DNA of 64,000 bases from Tetraselmis striata (GCA_006384855.1 VCJN01001591.1:22656-86655), one strand, 5' to 3'; counted from the first letter of the stretch, positions 30,636 through 41,902 are shown. A program made the numbers and translations. Notes: generated by a model not told the origin, from the letters alone.

Positions 30636-32320
30636 TCACGCGCCCAACATCTGCATGGCGAACTCCGCGTGCTTCAGCCTTCCCAGAGCCTTGGTGAGTG
30701 CATTCGGAACCATCTGTGCAGTTGGGCAGTACTCAATTGCCACCTCGCCGCTGAGCACCTTCTCCCGTGTGAAGTGGTACTTGATGGCGATGTGCTTGCT
30801 GCGACCATGGGTCATGGGGCTGCGCGTCAATGCAATGCAGCTCTGGTTGTCCTCGAAGATCACTGTGGCCTCGGACTGAGCACAACACAGCTTGCGCAGC
30901 AGCTCGCGCAAGAACAGCGCCTCGCACACCGCACCACACAACGCCATGTACTCCGCCTCCGCCGTTGACAGCGCCACAGTGGCCTGCAGCTACGACTTCC
31001 AACTCACTGCAGCTCCACAAAGCATGGAGACAAAGCCAGTGGTGGAGCATCGCGACACCACGTCTCCAGCCCAGTCGGCGTCGTAGTACCCGTGCAGTAG
31101 GCCGTCAGCCTCGCCCCCACTGAAGGTCAGCCGCAGGGTTTTGGTACCCTTCAGGTATCGCAGGACTCCCTTCGCAGCCTGCCAGTGGCGCTCTTCAGGC
31201 TTGGCCATCGCCCTGCACAACTTGCTCACGGCTTCGGCAATGTCGGGGCGGGTAGCCACCATCGCGTACAGCAGGCTGCCCACAAGGGCCTGATATGGCA
31301 CCTCAGCAGCCAACGGCTTGTTGGTACCGGGGATATCGGCACCAACCTCCGCCGGGGTGCTCACAGCGTAAGCGTCAGCAAGGTTGAACTTGTGCAGCAT
31401 GTCATCCATGTACTTGGCCTGATGCACCTTCAGCGTCGCATTGTCCCAGTCTCGCTCCACGGCCATGCCTAGCGCCCAAGCACAGACGCCCAAGTCCTTG
31501 ATGTCAAAGCGGGCGCCTAATGCCGCCTTGAAATCCGCGGCCCATACTGCGTCCTTGAAGGCAAAGATCATGTCGTCCACGTAAACCACCAGGATGCAGA
31601 TCAACTGCCCACCCTGCCAGTAGACGCACGCGCCAGGGTCGGACTTCAGCTGCTGAAACCCGTAGCACACCAAGAGCTTATGCAAGGTGTTGTGCCAATT
31701 TCGGGGTGATTGCTTCAGCCCGTACATGCTCTTCAACAAGCGCAAGACCATGGGCCGCCCTCTTGCATCGCACTGCTCAAAGCCAGGCGGCGGCCTCATG
31801 TAGATCTCCTCCTCCACTGGAGCATACGTGTCGACATAAACCTGATGGATATTCCAACCGTATTGTACTGCAATCGCAAACAGCACTCGGATAGTGGTGA
31901 ACTTCACGGTCGGTGCAAAAGTCTCTGCATAGTCGATGCCATGTCGTTGCCGGCAGCCTTGGACAACCAGTCGGGCCTTGAAGCGCGCGATACTGCCATC
32001 AGCGCTGTATTTGACCTTGAATACCCATTTGCTGGGAATTGCTGTTCGCTCCTCTGGTAACTCGCACACCACCCACATGCCCTGCTTCTCCAACGAATTG
32101 AACTCTGACTCTACGGCTTGCGTCCATTGCTCCTTGAACGGTCCGGACAGGGCCTGCTTGAGCGTGATGGGCTCATCGACACCCTGTGTCACTGCCGCGA
32201 AAGCGGAGGCCATCATAGCTGCAGCGTCGGCGTTGGGGTTTTCCGGATTCAAGACCCACCATTGCCCAGGAGCTTGGCGAGAAGGAGCAGGGTAGGGGTC
32301 CCTCTCAGCACGCTGGATTT
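30636..32320 (-). pseudogene. pol: Copia-B reverse transcriptase and RNase H
   Basis: From about 32320 down to TAA at 30636, one frame apart from a TAG at 30990-30992 (CAG to TAG, just before the ALSTAEAEYMAL RNase H motif). The YVDDMIF palm motif is near 31580 and LLKSMYGLKQSPRNW near 31700-31740. Most of the reverse transcriptase is intact, so this copy decayed mainly by internal deletion upstream. Confidence 0.92.
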
Positions 32321-32324
32321 AAGG

Positions 32325-33770
32325 TTACTCTTGCCCGCCATCGTCGTTCGTCTCCAACTGGGTCAGCTCCAGCGTGGATCGCTGCGGTCCAAGTTCCAGT
32401 TCCTCCGCAGTCTGTGTCTTCTCCTCAATCTCAAGCTCCTCCTCAACGTCGTCCGTTTCATCCACGACACGCCGGTGAGCCTCGGTTATCTCTTGCAGCC
32501 GTGATGCGTCGGACGTGCTGCCAACTCCGCCGTTATCGAGAAGTGCTTGGTATTGGGGGAACATCTCAAGGCTTGCAGCAGCATCGCCCCCACTGCCCTC
32601 CTTGCTGCTGGAAGCCGCATAACGCTAACCCTCATCGAAAATCACATTCCGACTTGCAACCACGCGGCGAGTGGCCGGGTTCCACACCAAGTAGGTGTGA
32701 GATTCCTGCCCATAACCAAGGAAGACCCCGCGAAAGGCCTTGGCGTCAAGCTTCCGCCTATTCCCGGCATCCACGTGCACATACGCTGGACAGTCGAACA
32801 CCCGCAACCCAGACACATCTGGGGTACTGCTAGTGTGAGGCCGGCATGGAACAGAACCGACACCCCGACTGTAGACATTGTTGCGGATGTGTATCGCGGC
32901 ACAGCAGGCCAGCGCCCAGAACTCACGAGACATGCCAGCATGTAGCAGCATAGCCACCGTCATCTCGGACAGACTAAGCCACATACGCTCATGCAGACCA
33001 TTCTGCCATTGGCGCATTCTGCCTCTGTCCCGCGTTGACGCAATGCCCGACCGCGGCTGTACGTGAGACATCGCCAACGCACAACAGTCACAGAACGCCA
33101 GTATCTCATCCTTCGCGAACGTGATCCCCGAGACGCTCCCCGCAAGCAAACGATCCATGCCTACAGTCTGTAGATGGCCAAAACGTCTGTGGGCGTCTGT
33201 GCCACAGCAACTTCCACAATTTCCCACAAACTGGCAGCGCAACAACATCCGCAGGGCTGAGCGCCGGCCCGCTCTATAGTATCCTGCTGCGGAAGCGTAC
33301 AAGTTGCTCCCCGGGTCGCGCTCGATAGGGATCGTAATGTCACAGCCAGCAGAGCGCAATACCATGGAGTCCCCGTTCGCCGTGTAATGAAACGAAGCGC
33401 CACGCTCCTGCGCCAACCGCTGGCTAAACAACCTGCGGTAGCCATGCTTTGTTTTGTCCGGCAAGTCCGGGACATGCAGAACCCCACGAAGCACACTGCG
33501 TACTTCGCCGCCCTCGACTCGAACAACCATCCAGTCCGTCCCCCAGCCCACCGCCAGGCAGCAAATACCTTCCACCTCAACCGTTGGTGCAAGCTGCTCA
33601 TACTCCGCAAAGCTATCATAATCAGTTTCCATACGCGAATATGCCCCACTGTCCTTCACCCATAATTCCAGGTAGCTTCCGAGACCATCATTCAGCCCCA
33701 GCATGATGGTCTCGTGCATTGACAAGGGCACTCGCAGGAGCATCCGCATCAACGGAGTAAGCGGAATCTG
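32325..33770 (-). pseudogene. pol: Copia-B protease and integrase, core deleted
   Basis: Protease WVKDSGAY near 33650, then the pre-integrase zinc domain (FGHLQ, CDCC near 33085). At about 33030 the sequence jumps from SGIAST to QWQNGLHERMW. About 320 bp present in Copia-A and -D are missing, and with them the first two catalytic Asp of the integrase; only the Glu of HERMW remains. The integrase C-terminal part (VFLGYGQESHTYLVW) continues to about 32625, followed by the acidic linker to the reverse transcriptase (32564-32325). Confidence 0.9.
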
Positions 33771-34547
33771 ACTTGGTTACAATGTGGGCAGAGCCGCCCG
33801 TGCCGCCAAAGGCACTATCCGCCTCATCAGACATGCCGGAGCAGTCAGACAGCCCAGACAGCGATATGATCTCATGCATGTTGTGGCTGTCCAGGTCACG
33901 CTCGCGCTGATTCGCCTGAGCAAGTAGTTCATTCTCAATACGCTTGGAGTAGTTCTGCGCCAGCTTGAGGCAGTCACCTTCCCAGGTGATGGGGCGGCCC
34001 TCATGCTCCGCGGTCACCTGCAGGATACCGATGATGGGCTCGTACTCTGGACGGAGGCCAACCAGGAACTGAGTCACAACTTGGTTATGTGATGGAGCCT
34101 CAACATCTTCATGCTCCTCAGCCTCAGCCAGCAAGTCCAAGAAGGCCTCGTCCAGCGATGGTGGTATGCCACCACAGTCTCGGTGCGCTGTGAACCAGAT
34201 TGGAGCACCGCATTCATGTCAGAGATCCTGCCGAGATGGCCTCCCTTAAAGCGGGTGCGCAGAGCTGCCCAGACTTGGCATTAAGAGGTAGCATTGTCAT
34301 TTATGTGCCGACGGATGACATCCAGGAGCTCCTGTGGAAGCAGCGCAGTCAAGGTTGCATACAGCTTGAAATGCTGATCAGATGAGGCATGCTCACTCAT
34401 CATCATGGCCTGCTTCGTGCCAGTGGCATTGCAATAGGCCTCCATCTGGTGCCTCCAGCGGCGCCACCCCTTGGTCTGGCCGGAGAAAACGGGCGGCAAC
34501 GGAATGCGCGGCGCGCGGGCGGACAGTGTTTCCGGCATGATGATCAC
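33771..34547 (-). pseudogene. gag: Copia-B gag, zinc knuckle deleted
   Basis: Starts MIIMPETLSARAPRIPLPPV at 34547. A stop follows HINDNATS at 34281, then a frameshifted middle, then QVVTQFLVGLRPEYEPIIGI near 34080. After NYSKRIENELLAQANQRERD (about 33935) the coding sequence skips the zinc-knuckle region present in Copia-A and -D and resumes with LDSHNMHEIISLSGLSDC. The same deletion and the same NDNATS stop occur in the minus half of Copia-C, so both descend from one defective master. Confidence 0.88.
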
Positions 34548-35001
34548 AGTGATGGAAAGTCAGAGCGGGACAGAGGCCAAGTCAGCGGTCTGGTCCTCAC
34601 AGGACCAAGAGCCCCCACCACTGCTTGCCGCAGTGGCAAATTCTCCCACCAGAGATGGTCAACAGGGAGAAACTCGGTCAGCACATTTTGAAATTGAGCA
34701 GAGAAAACAACCGGAGCCGCACAAAACTTTAATTATCGGCCACGATTTATCAACAAACAACCGTGGTCTCGCGGAAAATCAATATACCGGCTACGATAAA
34801 TCGGAAAACCACCGGTCAATCCGGCTAATTTTGGATCCTCGTAGATTTGCCTAGAACACGACGGAAACTACGTCGTTCGCCGGTCGCAGACTGCTGCTAA
34901 CTCGGCAACCTGCCTGCCTCGTGACGAGGGTCGATACCACTGGCACAAGACCACGACAGAGCGCTCGACAAGGCCGTCTGGCCCCCTGTGGCCAGCAAGG
35001 C

Positions 35002-35363
35002 TGTTAGGGTTGCGCCTAGCGACTACCCTAATACCACCATAAACCAGTGACGCCGAGATTATGGCCAAGTATTCAGCACGCGCATGTACTGCCGTACTGA
35101 TATTTCAGCACGCGTATTATTTACTGGTACTTCCACAACCAGACGCCAGTTATATTCCTTGTAACCCTACATACAGAACGCGCTACAACTCCTTAATCAT
35201 CATGATACTAGCTGCCTGTCCGCGGTGCCGAGTCGGACCGCTATAGGATAAATATCGAATGCCACCAGCAACTTGTAAGAGATTACATTCAACAACCAAC
35301 TCAATTCGCCAAACGCTACGAGTAAGAGCCCTGTTTCACTAAGTACTGCCACGAGTACTTACA
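35002..35363 (+). repeat. 5' LTR of gypsy element
   Basis: 362 bp, TGTTAGGGTTGCGCC to GAGTACTTACA. The TTAGGG near its start belongs to the LTR and is not a telomere tract. TATAGGATAAATATC near 35241-35256 is a candidate TATA region. Confidence 0.93.
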
Positions 35364-35509
35364 CTGGTTTCGGCTTCCTGTTACGATCCATCTCCACCTG
35401 CCGACCCACCGCGACCTGCTCTCGCACGCACGACAATACATTCGCGATTTCGCAGGTCCTATCGACCCTTGATAACGATGATGTACCCTTCAACCCTTAT
35501 CCGAGTCGC

Positions 35510-36154
35510 ATGTCGCCATGGCATCGCACCGGAGCGCCCGTCAAGCCGGTTACCCTCCCGGTGGTCCACCCGCCGAGCAGTCTGAGTCAAATTGTCGAGA
35601 AGAAGATGCTGGAAGCCCGCGTTGTGGCGCCAACCCAGAACATCTCTCACAAGCTCGCCGACGTTCATGACTTCCCAGCAGTCAAGGCCTTTCTGGAGAA
35701 TGTCGACAAGGAGATTTCCGACCGCAACAAGCTTTGGGTTCCTGAGACGGAGGCATGGCTCGGTCGCCAGTTCAAGACCGATTCTATCGCGGCTCACACC
35801 CACCAACTTGTACTCAACAGCCATGAGCTTCAAGTTCACATTGTTATGGGTTGCGAGGTCCTGACTCACTTTGTCAACTATCAAGATTGGAAACAAGCTT
35901 TTTTCAAGGCCGCTTTCCCCAACGGCATTCAGACAACTGTCGGAGACTATGCGCGTAACATCTGCATCAAGCCGAGCGACCCCAAGATGGCTACTTGCTG
36001 CGTCGACTCGCAGCGCAAGCTACAAGCTGCATTTGCTTTGCTGCATGAACCTTTCACTGTGCCTTGTTGCATAATGAACCTTTCGCTGTGCCTGAGTACT
36101 TGCAAGTGCAACGTATTTTGCAGGCGATTCCCAAGCACGAAAGAGCCGAGGTGA
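35510..36154 (+). pseudogene. gag: Gypsy gag-like ORF, frameshifted by a 29-bp duplication
   Basis: 214 aa from ATG 35510 (MSPWHRTGAPVKPVTLPVVH). Capsid-like helical content includes VKAFLENVDKEI, ETEAWLGRQFK, NYQDWKQAFFKAAFPN and DSQRKLQAAFALLHEPF. GAACCTTTCxCTGTGCCT occurs twice, at 36047 and 36076, a 29-bp imperfect tandem duplication that shifts the frame. The other frame then reads VPEYLQVQRILQAIPKHERA, the natural continuation of capsid. No zinc knuckle is seen. A further 160 bp with three AGTCCATGCAAA repeats separates it from pol. Confidence 0.75.
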
Positions 36155-36321
36155 AAAGATGGCTAGCCACGTCAACGAGACTGTCTCGACTCAGAGTAAG
36201 TCCATGCAAAAATACATGCAGTGGCAGCTAATAAGCTAGCCAAGCAAGTCGACAAGATCGACTTACACAAAAAACAAATGACGGTGTTGAGCAAAATGCC
36301 AACCTGTGCCTCTCAATGTAA

Positions 36322-39300
36322 TTGAGACAATCGACATTGACATGTCGCCGAGTCCATGCAAAGAAATTGCATGTGAGTCCATGCAAACATGCATGCACTG
36401 CTAAACTGCCTGCTCAGCCCCTGCATGAGATCGAGGATACAGATGTCGATATGGTCGAGCATTGCGCTCCCGCGGCACTGAACCCCTTCGACTCACAACC
36501 TGAGCATGAAGCTCATGGGTGTTCCTGTGCTCATTCACACCTCGTTGCCGACATCGAGGACGAGACAGGGTGCAGAGAAAATGTCGACAAAAATGTCAAA
36601 GACAAAAAGACGCATGCTAAACTGCATGCCAAACTGACTATCATGCAAAAGAGATCTCGAGTGCGCAGAATGCGTACCAAAAACAATAATCAAAAGAATG
36701 ACACTGAAATTGACAAATATGCAAAACCAAATGCATGTCCAACTGACTCTGTTGTGTTTGACCAAGCAGAATTCAAGAGACTGAATTATGCCTATGGTCC
36801 AGTCACTTTTGATGCCTGTGCCTCAGCATATGATGCTGTCTGTTCAGATTATTGCAGTGCTGAAAAACCATTTTTGCAACAAAATATCAAAGGTAAAACT
36901 GTGTTCATCAATCCAGTGTATGATGACACAGCCCTGCCTATCTTGCAGCATTTTGAGATGCAAAGACAAGAGTCACCTTTTGACACAAGAGGTATTATTG
37001 TTATGCCCAGATGGTCCTCACAATTAGGACAATCCTGGAAACCACTGCTTTCAAAATATAAGAAAATTCATAGCTACCCGCCTGGAACATATCTGTTTCA
37101 CACACCCAGTTCAGCGACTGATACTGAACCTATGGGACCCACTGAGTGGTATGTTGATGTCTACCTGGCTGACTACACTGTTGAGGAACGTTCAGCCCAA
37201 GCAATTAATGACGTCGTTACCACTGAGGAACTCAAAACCATGCTGGCTGAACAGCAAGGTAAGGAATATAAACCAAAAGCCACAAAGTCCCACCAGTCAC
37301 GTATGATGACAGAAAAATGTTTTGTTACCAGCAAGTCTGATCATGACTTATTGCTATTACACCCAACATGTGCTGAGTTTAATATAACACCTTCTGTACT
37401 GGTCGACAGCGGTGCTACTTTGAACTTTGCCAGCACCAAGTATGTCAAAGAAAATAAAATACCAACTACACCACTTCAAAACAAAGTAAGAGTTATTCTT
37501 GCTGATGGTAGAATGGTTCTCGCCTCACAAAAAATCACCCTTGAATTAAATATCAACAATTACACAATACCCCTTGACTTCACAGTCACACCGTTACAAC
37601 ATAATTTCAATCTGGTTTTAGGGATGCAATTCCTGAAACAACACAACCCACATGTTGATTGGGAATCTGGTCTGATGACATTTTCCACAGGACTAAAAGT
37701 CCAATGCCAAACAGAGCCCCGCCAGGCTAATGTCAGAATGGTTCATGCTAATGCCATGGCCAGAGAAATTGCCAAGCATGATCCTGACACAGTTTATTTC
37801 TGCGCCATTGTTAAACAATACAATGCCACCAAAGAGAGTGATGAGCTCGATATTGATGATGAGATAAATACAATTGACACTGACCAGTCTGCAGCTTATA
37901 CCGCTCAGATCAGAGACTTATTGCGAAAGCATAAACCAATATGCTCTCCGCTTGACAACCTTCCACAATTACGCCCTGGTCTTGATCATGAGATCCCTCT
38001 TGTTCCTGATGCTCAAGTTCCTGCAGGAAAAATATACAGATTATCACCTGCAGAATTAGAGGAACTAAGAACACAACTGAATTCTTTTCTTGAGAAACAG
38101 TTTATACAGGAGTCCTTCTCTCCATATGCAGCTCCTGTTCTCTTCGCCCGCAAGGCCAATGGCGGTCTGCGCATGTGCATTGACTACCGTCAATTGAATA
38201 AGTACACCAAAAAGGTCGAGTTCCCTGTTCCACCTGCTGATGCATTACTTGATATGCTATCTGGTGCTACTGTCTATTCAGCTCTTGATCTCGCCTTAGG
38301 TTATCACCAACTCCGGATTAATCCACCTGATGTTCCTAAGACAGCGTTCCGAACTGTCTATGGCCAATTCGAGTGGCTAGTAATGCCATTTGGACTCACC
38401 AGTGCTCCCTTCTCTTTTCAACGCCTGATGACATCTATACTCCAGCCACACAAGCATACCTTTATACTTGTATACCTGGATGATGTCTTGATTTTTAGCA
38501 ACTCGCTTGAGGAACATTTGCAACATTTGGACACAGCTCTTACTATGCTCGAGTCTAATGACATTAGACTACGATTACAAAAATGCTGGTTTGCCAAGAA
38601 TGAACTAGAATACCTTGGACATATGGTATCACACGCTGGCCTAAGACCCTCGCCTAATAAAATCAAGGCTGTTCAGGATTGGCCCAGGCCTAAGAACGTT
38701 CAGAATGTCCAACAATATCTTGGTTTCTGCAATTTTTACCGACGCTATGTGCGCAATTATTCTGCTATTGCAGCACCGTTATATGCCCTCACAAGAAAGG
38801 ATAAAATATTTGATTGGACAGTTGAATGCCAAGCTGCATTTGTAAAACTGAAGCAAGCCTTGTGCCAGTCCCCAGTGCTGGCAAGCCCTGTCACCGGCAA
38901 AGATGCTGAGTTTGTAGTGGCTACTGACGCCAGCAAATATGCCTTAGGTGCAGTTCTGCTCCAGGCTAATGCTGATGGCCACTTACACCCTTGCAGCTAT
39001 TATGCAAAGACATTGCAGGCTGCACAAACAAATTATCCCACCTATGACCAAGAGCTCTTGGGTGTGGTATGTGCTCTGAAAGAATGGCGCTGCTACTTGG
39101 AAGGCAGTCGCCGTATTACAGTTATAACTGACCATGCCACATTGAAGCATTTGCCTACACAGGAAGGACTAGGCAGACGCCATGCCCTATGGTTACATGA
39201 AATCTCACCATACATGGCAGTCAACCCACAGACTAATGAGCCTGTGTTGCAGATATTATATCGCAAAGGCGCTGACAATGAGGCTGATGCTCTCTCTCGC

Positions 39301-40911
39301 CGCCCTGACTTGCATTATGCATTGACTGAATATGAAAACCAGCTGGTCGAAGCTGACCTTGAACAAATGCAGGACTATTTGTCAGCAATGTCCGCCTTGC
39401 AGATTGACAGCAAGCTAATAAACAAGATCAAAGCTGCCTACATCACTGATGTTGCCTACAGTCATGGACGCACCCCCAACGGTGTGCGACAAGATGAGAC
39501 TGATGGTCTCTACTACATGGCAGATAAGGTCTGTATACCCAATGATTCTGAACTGAGAAAACTCATCATTGAGGAGTATCATGTTGGTAATGGACACCCC
39601 AACCATACCCGCACTCTTGCCAACATACTGCGTATGTTTTGGTGGCCACGCATGAATACCACAGTCAAGCATTACTGCAAACACTGTGATACTTGCGTTA
39701 GAATCAAAGCAGCTACCACCAAGCCTCATGGTTCTTTATTTCCCTTGCCAAAGGCAACCAAGCCTTGGGAGATAATCTCAATGGATTTTAAAACCAACTT
39801 ACCTGAGGTGGATGGCTATGATGCTATTGCTACGTTTGTTGATACATTCACCAAACAGTCACATTTTGTGCCATGCAATATTAAGATTGATGCGACACAG
39901 CTGGCCAGATTATATTTGGACAATATTTACAGACACCATGGTCTCAGCAGATGTATCATCTCTGACAGAGATCCCGGGTTCACTTCAGTGTTCTGGAAAT
40001 CATTGTTTACAGCTCTGCAAACTAAGCTAAATATTTCCAGCGCTTATCACCCGCAAACTGACGGTCAAACTGAACGCACCCACAGAACTATTGAGCAAAT
40101 ATTACGTGCGTTTGTTCACAAGCAACATGACTCTTGGTTAAGTCATTTGGCTCTTGCTGAATTTTCTTACAACAATTCAGTCCATTCAGCAACACGTTAT
40201 GCCCCTTTTGAGACAATTTATGGCATGATGCCACTGACACCACCTGATCTGATTGCTACTGCCAACCAAGATGCACGCAACACAGTTGCAAATATTCAAG
40301 ATATTCACATGTTGATTACTGAGCAACTGAAGCTTGCTGATGAATATCAAAAGGTCTATGCCGACCGCAAAACCAGCCCTGTTGAGTTCGCAGAAGGAGA
40401 CAAAGTCTGGCTCTCAACGGAGCACTTGCTCATACGCAACCAGCCGGCGCGCAAGTTCCGACAGCGCTACATCGGCCCCTACCCGGTCACAGCCAAGATC
40501 TCCAGCCAGGCGTATCGTCTGCGCCTGCCACCAACGTTCGACTGCCACAATGTGTTTCATATCAGTCGACTGCGCCAGTGCGTCAACCCAGATGCACAGC
40601 CCGATACAATACCGTCCAGTGTGGAGCCCCCTGTCGACGAGTTCGTGGTTGAACGCGTGCTCGATTTCTCTATCGAGCGCCGCGAGAATCTGTACAAGCG
40701 AGGACTCTGCCTCGTCTTTCTGGTGCGTTGGCTGAACTACGACTCAAGTCATGAAAGCTGGGAACCATACAGCGCGCTGCGACGTGTCGAGGCGCTACAC
40801 GATTTCGCGAGGACGAGCCGACATCTGCAAGACATGCTACGCTCAAAGGAATACGCCAACCTGCGAGCGCGCCACCCGTCGCGTTTTCCAGAGTCCATCC
40901 CGGAGCGTTGA
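36322..40911 (+). CDS. pol: Gypsy chromovirus pol polyprotein with N-terminal methyltransferase-like domain
   Basis: A single open frame of 1,529 aa. An N-terminal basic/acidic region (1-155) is followed at about 160-265 by a domain resembling phage-type Dam N6-adenine methyltransferases: FDACAS (D164), then VFINPVYDD (N197-Y200) where NPPY is expected, then a PRWSSQLGQSWKPLLS block. Protease: VLVDSGAT, D362. Reverse transcriptase: YLDD at 718-721. RNase H: TDAS, D869. Integrase: His-His-Cys-Cys zinc domain about 1085-1125, then D1155, D1215 and E1251 with the canonical D-x35-E spacing. Chromodomain about 1440-1495 (FVVERVLDF, FLVRWLNYDSSHESWEP). All catalytic residues of protease, RT, RNase H and integrase are present. 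The first ATG is uncertain, since pol may normally be fused to gag. Third-position AT use is much higher than in the neighbours except in the last ~170 codons. Confidence 0.95.
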   Translation: MRQSTLTCRRVHAKKLHVSPCKHACTAKLPAQPLHEIEDTDVDMVEHCAPAALNPFDSQPEHEAHGCSCAHSHLVADIEDETGCRENVDKNVKDKKTHAKLHAKLTIMQKRSRVRRMRTKNNNQKNDTEIDKYAKPNACPTDSVVFDQAEFKRLNYAYGPVTFDACASAYDAVCSDYCSAEKPFLQQNIKGKTVFINPVYDDTALPILQHFEMQRQESPFDTRGIIVMPRWSSQLGQSWKPLLSKYKKIHSYPPGTYLFHTPSSATDTEPMGPTEWYVDVYLADYTVEERSAQAINDVVTTEELKTMLAEQQGKEYKPKATKSHQSRMMTEKCFVTSKSDHDLLLLHPTCAEFNITPSVLVDSGATLNFASTKYVKENKIPTTPLQNKVRVILADGRMVLASQKITLELNINNYTIPLDFTVTPLQHNFNLVLGMQFLKQHNPHVDWESGLMTFSTGLKVQCQTEPRQANVRMVHANAMAREIAKHDPDTVYFCAIVKQYNATKESDELDIDDEINTIDTDQSAAYTAQIRDLLRKHKPICSPLDNLPQLRPGLDHEIPLVPDAQVPAGKIYRLSPAELEELRTQLNSFLEKQFIQESFSPYAAPVLFARKANGGLRMCIDYRQLNKYTKKVEFPVPPADALLDMLSGATVYSALDLALGYHQLRINPPDVPKTAFRTVYGQFEWLVMPFGLTSAPFSFQRLMTSILQPHKHTFILVYLDDVLIFSNSLEEHLQHLDTALTMLESNDIRLRLQKCWFAKNELEYLGHMVSHAGLRPSPNKIKAVQDWPRPKNVQNVQQYLGFCNFYRRYVRNYSAIAAPLYALTRKDKIFDWTVECQAAFVKLKQALCQSPVLASPVTGKDAEFVVATDASKYALGAVLLQANADGHLHPCSYYAKTLQAAQTNYPTYDQELLGVVCALKEWRCYLEGSRRITVITDHATLKHLPTQEGLGRRHALWLHEISPYMAVNPQTNEPVLQILYRKGADNEADALSRRPDLHYALTEYENQLVEADLEQMQDYLSAMSALQIDSKLINKIKAAYITDVAYSHGRTPNGVRQDETDGLYYMADKVCIPNDSELRKLIIEEYHVGNGHPNHTRTLANILRMFWWPRMNTTVKHYCKHCDTCVRIKAATTKPHGSLFPLPKATKPWEIISMDFKTNLPEVDGYDAIATFVDTFTKQSHFVPCNIKIDATQLARLYLDNIYRHHGLSRCIISDRDPGFTSVFWKSLFTALQTKLNISSAYHPQTDGQTERTHRTIEQILRAFVHKQHDSWLSHLALAEFSYNNSVHSATRYAPFETIYGMMPLTPPDLIATANQDARNTVANIQDIHMLITEQLKLADEYQKVYADRKTSPVEFAEGDKVWLSTEHLLIRNQPARKFRQRYIGPYPVTAKISSQAYRLRLPPTFDCHNVFHISRLRQCVNPDAQPDTIPSSVEPPVDEFVVERVLDFSIERRENLYKRGLCLVFLVRWLNYDSSHESWEPYSALRRVEALHDFARTSRHLQDMLRSKEYANLRARHPSRFPESIPER

Positions 40912-41018
40912 CACGTACTGTTGCTGAGACACTGCTATATCACGCTTCCACCGCCAACCGACATCTGCGCCAGGCCTTCGGCGACGCGAACAGACACTTA
41001 CCATTTTGTCATTTATCA

Positions 41019-41030
41019 GAGGGGTGGGAA
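41019..41030 (+). promoter_or_regulatory. Gypsy polypurine tract
   Basis: AGAGGGGTGGGAA directly before the 3' LTR start TGTTAGGG, the expected plus-strand primer site. Confidence 0.85.
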
Positions 41031-41391
41031 TGTTAGGGTTGCGCCTAGCGACTACCCTAATACCACCATAAACCAGTGACGCCGAGATTATGGCCAAGTA
41101 TTCAGCACGCGCATGTACTGCCGTACTGATATTTCAGCACGCGTATTATTTACTGGTACTTCCACAACCAGACGCCAGTTATATTCCTTGTAACCTACAT
41201 ACAGAACGCGCTACAACTCCTTAATCATCATGATACTAGCTGCCTGTCCGCGGTGCCGAGTCGGACCGCTATAGGATAAATATCGAATGCCACCAGCAAC
41301 TTGTAAGAGATTACATTCAACAACCAACTCAATTCGCCAAACGCTACGAGTAAGAGCCCTGTTTCACTAAGTACTGCCACGAGTACTTACA
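41031..41391 (+). repeat. 3' LTR of gypsy element
   Basis: 361 bp. It is identical by eye to the 5' LTR apart from one missing C near 41192 and is followed by TSD copy AAGGC. Confidence 0.95.
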
Positions 41392-41396
41392 AAGGC

Positions 41397-41902
41397 AGTT
41401 CGACACACTATAACTGGACGAGTGACAAGCGCAGACGAGTCGACACGGCTCGAAGCCGGCCCGAGTCGTCGAGAGACTGAAAGGGCCGTCGGAACGCCGC
41501 CCCAGGCGTCGAGAGGCACAGCCGAAACGAAAGAGGCCGACAGCAGCATCGAGCTGCACAGGCAGACAGCCCCCACGCCCACTACAGGACGCCCACTACA
41601 GGACGCCCACTGCCTAGAGAGGCCAGTAATGAGCAGCGACCTCGCGTCGCCCAGAGAAACGAGCCCCACGCCCCGTCCCATGGCGCCCACTGACTTCCAC
41701 CGTCAGTGCACCGCTTCTCGCGGCCACGCTCGGCTCTCAGCGAGTGAAAACGAGACGTTCGAGTCCCTAGCCTAACAGCGCAGGTCCCCTCACAAGAATC
41801 AGCAGCGAGGGGCGGCGGAAGCACCTGGTTGTGGCGCTCCTGAGGTTGGCAGAGGCCGCTCCTTGGCTTGGGAGATGAAGGGAAGCGAGGGCCAAACTAA
41901 CC
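41397..41902 (-). other. Copia-B leader, part right of gypsy
   Basis: Continuation of the Copia leader (the other part is 34548-34996). Contains a tandem ACTACAGGACGCCC repeat at 41580-41605 not seen in Copia-A. Open frames here are not conserved. Confidence 0.8.

Larger units (their letters stand above)
35002..41391 (+). mobile_element. Ty3/gypsy chromovirus, near intact
   Basis: LTRs at 35002-35363 and 41031-41391 (TGTTAGGG...CTTACA) with TSD AAGGC at 34997-35001 and 41392-41396, inserted in the leader of Copia-B. By eye the LTRs differ by a single one-base indel (CCCTACATAC versus CCTACATAC), so insertion was very recent. A GAGGGGTGGGAA polypurine tract precedes the 3' LTR, and TGGTTTCGGCTTCC one base after the 5' LTR is the presumed primer-binding site. 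Integrase after RNase H and a C-terminal chromodomain mark it as a chromovirus. A gag frameshift probably stops it acting alone. Confidence 0.95.

Noticed and set aside
35002..35050. TTAGGG and CCCTAA near the gypsy LTR start as telomere sequence
   Set aside because: They are single copies, identical in both LTRs, and fixed parts of the LTR terminus.
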